Assembly (NCBI GenBank): GCA_964399635.1
Contig: CAYNRU010000018.1
Coordinates: 97,534-161,533, forward strand
Length of the DNA: 64,000 nucleotides
Source of the DNA: UBA4615 sp964399635
Lineage (GTDB): Bacteria; Pseudomonadota; Gammaproteobacteria; Burkholderiales; Burkholderiaceae_E
Direction of reading: 5' to 3'
Below the pieces are notes generated by a model. That model searched no databases. It saw nothing but the letters and a program-made list of their open reading frames with translations, and was not told the DNA's origin. The position numbers and the translations under genes are program-made. This document shows, piece by piece, positions 60,445 to 64,000 of the stretch. How positions within the stretch are numbered: the stretch's first letter is position 1; each line of letters starts with the position of its first letter.

Positions 60445-61671
60445 TCAGGAACGGTAGTCGGCGTTGATCGACACGTAGTCGTGGGAGAGGTCGCAGGTCC
60501 AGACGGTGGTGGCGGCCGTGCCGCGGTTCAGCAGCACGCGCACGGTGATCTCGGACTGCTTCATCACGCGCTGGCCGTCCTCCTCGCGGTAGGCCGGGTG
60601 GCGCCCGCCGCGGGTGGCGACGTGCACGTCGTCCAGGTAGAGGTCGATCAGGGTCGGGTCGAGGTCGAGGATGCCGGCGTAGCCGACCGCGCACAGGATC
60701 CGCCCGAGGTTGGGGTCCGACGCGAAGAACGCGGTCTTGACCAGCGGCGAGTGCGCGATCGCGTAGGCGACGGCCGAAGCCTCGTCGGCGGTGCCGGCGC
60801 CCTCGACGACCACGCTGATGAACTTGGTCGCGCCCTCGCCGTCGCGCACGATCGCCTGCGCGAGCGTGCGCGCGACCTCGACGATCGCGGCCTTCACCGC
60901 AGCTGCCGCCGCGGACGCGGCGTCGCGGACCGCGAGCCCGCCCGCGCCAGTGGCCACCAGCACGAAGGAGTCATTGGTCGAGGTGTCGCCGTCGATGGTG
61001 ATGCGGTTGAAGCTCGCGTCGGCGGCCTCGCGCACCCAGCGGGCGAGCAGTGCCTGCGGCACGGCGGCGTCGGTCGCGACGAAGCCCAGCATCGTCGCCA
61101 TGTTGGGCCGGATCATGCCAGCGCCCTTGGCGATGCCGGTGACGGTGACCGCCTGACCGTCGACGACGATCCGGCGCGACACGGCCTTGGGCAGCGTGTC
61201 GGTCGTCATGATCGCCTCGGCGGCCGCCGCCCAGTTGTCGGCGCGCAGGTCGGCCACCGCCTGCGGCAGGCCGGCGACAACGCGATCGAGGGGCAGCGGC
61301 TCGAGGATCACGCCGGTCGAGAAGGGCAGCACCTGGGACGACGCGCAGCCCAGACTGCGGGCCAGCGCCGCACAGGTCTCACGGGCCGCCGCCAGGCCGG
61401 ACTCGCCGGTGCCCGCGTTGGCGTTGCCGGTGTTGACCACCATCGCGCGCACGCCCGCGCCTTCGGCCAGGTGCTCGCGGCATACCTGCACCGGCGCGGC
61501 GCAGAAGCGGTTGGTGGTGAACACGCCGGCCACCGTGGCGCCGGGCGCGAGCCGCAGGACCAGCAGGTCGCGACGACCCGGCTTGCGGATCCCGGCGCGG
61601 GCGATGCCGAGCTCCAAACCGGCGACCGGGTTCAGTGAGGCGGGGACGGGTGCGACGAGGTTGACGGGCAT
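60445..61671 (-). CDS. argJ: Bifunctional glutamate N-acetyltransferase / amino-acid N-acetyltransferase ArgJ
   Basis: A 408-residue ArgJ, which recycles the acetyl group in arginine synthesis. The autocatalytic cleavage site is A192-T193 in GMIRPNMATML, with Thr193 as the nucleophile; upstream KGAG is the usual KG-x-GM. FTTNRFCAAPV, VVNTGNANAGTG, FSTGVI and the C-terminal segment HDYVSINADYRS are conserved. Full length. Transcribed toward the DUF815 gene, ten bases on. Confidence 0.96.
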   Translation of the reverse strand: MPVNLVAPVPASLNPVAGLELGIARAGIRKPGRRDLLVLRLAPGATVAGVFTTNRFCAAPVQVCREHLAEGAGVRAMVVNTGNANAGTGESGLAAARETCAALARSLGCASSQVLPFSTGVILEPLPLDRVVAGLPQAVADLRADNWAAAAEAIMTTDTLPKAVSRRIVVDGQAVTVTGIAKGAGMIRPNMATMLGFVATDAAVPQALLARWVREAADASFNRITIDGDTSTNDSFVLVATGAGGLAVRDAASAAAAAVKAAIVEVARTLAQAIVRDGEGATKFISVVVEGAGTADEASAVAYAIAHSPLVKTAFFASDPNLGRILCAVGYAGILDLDPTLIDLYLDDVHVATRGGRHPAYREEDGQRVMKQSEITVRVLLNRGTAATTVWTCDLSHDYVSINADYRS

Positions 61672-61962
61672 CGCTGTCTCGCGGGCGGTGGGGCGCTGGG
61701 AGCCGGGATTGTACTGCCCGGCGCCGCTGCCGCAGCAGGCCGCAAGACCGGGCCGCGGGCGGGGCGCCGGTCGGCCGCGACGCTCGCCGCGGCGCGCGTC
61801 GACCGGACGACCGTCGAGGCGGTGATCGCGCTGCTCAGCGGGCCGGGCGTCGCACCGAAGGCGTGGGCCGACACGGACCCCCGAGCCTGCGCCCGCCCCG
61901 CCCGCTCGAGGCGGGCCGCGCGGACCGGGGGCGGGACCGGGTCGAGGTGGAGGCCGCGGGCC
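61672..61962. other. 291-base gap between argJ and secA, no gene recognised
   Basis: No credible gene. A plus-strand stretch (about 61780-61870) encodes RVDRTTVEAVIALLSGPGVAP, with no start or homology that I can see. The secA terminator presumably lies here but I see no clear hairpin with a T-run. Confidence 0.4.

Positions 61963-64000
<2,038 letters not shown>

Overview
The window is very GC-rich, tightly packed and lacks rRNA or tRNA genes. The right-hand block (pilD, coaE, zapD, yacG, a MutT/thiamine-phosphate-synthase-like gene, a DUF815 ATPase, argJ, secA) together with pilB and pilC is a gene order I know from Burkholderiales. ZapD and YacG fit the same group, as do four orphan Bug/TctC periplasmic binding proteins. 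I read it as a chromosomal segment of a soil or water betaproteobacterium of the order Burkholderiales; genus not determined.

Layout. 1-4440: acyl-CoA carboxylase (biotin carboxylase cut by the window edge, separate biotin carrier, carboxyltransferase) plus an isovaleryl-type acyl-CoA dehydrogenase. 4486-7696 (minus): a three-gene operon of Rieske oxygenase, glutamine-synthetase-like ligase and 2Fe-2S ferredoxin, linked by ATGA or one-base overlaps. 7819-13601: PhoX-family phosphatase, a secreted protein, a FolE-type enzyme with a His-rich leader, a Bug protein and DAHP synthase. 13717-26735: gabT with a divergent MocR/GabR regulator, then a HutC-type GntR repressor facing a nine-gene operon: an orphan PxpA (LamB/YcsF), a complete SsuABC-like ABC importer with two permeases, a 711-residue metallophosphoesterase fusion, a Bug protein, a hotdog thioesterase and a periplasmic sulfatase. 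A perfect palindrome lies on the -10 element of that operon's promoter, with a degenerate copy inside the repressor gene. 27015-29588: TauD-type dioxygenase, AurF-like diiron protein, chagasin-type inhibitor lipoprotein. 29608-35978 (minus): complete branched-chain-type ABC operon (livG, livF, livH, livM, binding protein) followed by an acyl-CoA ligase. 36165-39405: small membrane protein, ROK kinase, IlvD/Edd dehydratase.

39797-44341 is a rearranged type IV pilus locus. The N-terminal MshEN domain of PilB is present three times in a separate ORF (432-bp units at offsets of 525 and 600 bp). It is followed by a decayed linker and an IS3-like transposase relic, and then by a PilB ATPase without an N-terminal domain, and pilC. 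About 11.4 kb of accessory genes (PsiE-like, BLUF, two Bug proteins, deoxyribosyltransferase-like, a beta-oxidation-type cluster with a relic livF tail) separates pilC from pilD. 55787-64000 is the conserved pilD-to-secA block.

The two observations I find most worth following are the GntR-controlled operon, which may be a lactam or modified-amino-acid uptake and deblocking system not described as a unit to my knowledge, and the split, triplicated pilB. All functions come from reading motifs and gene order; no database search was possible.
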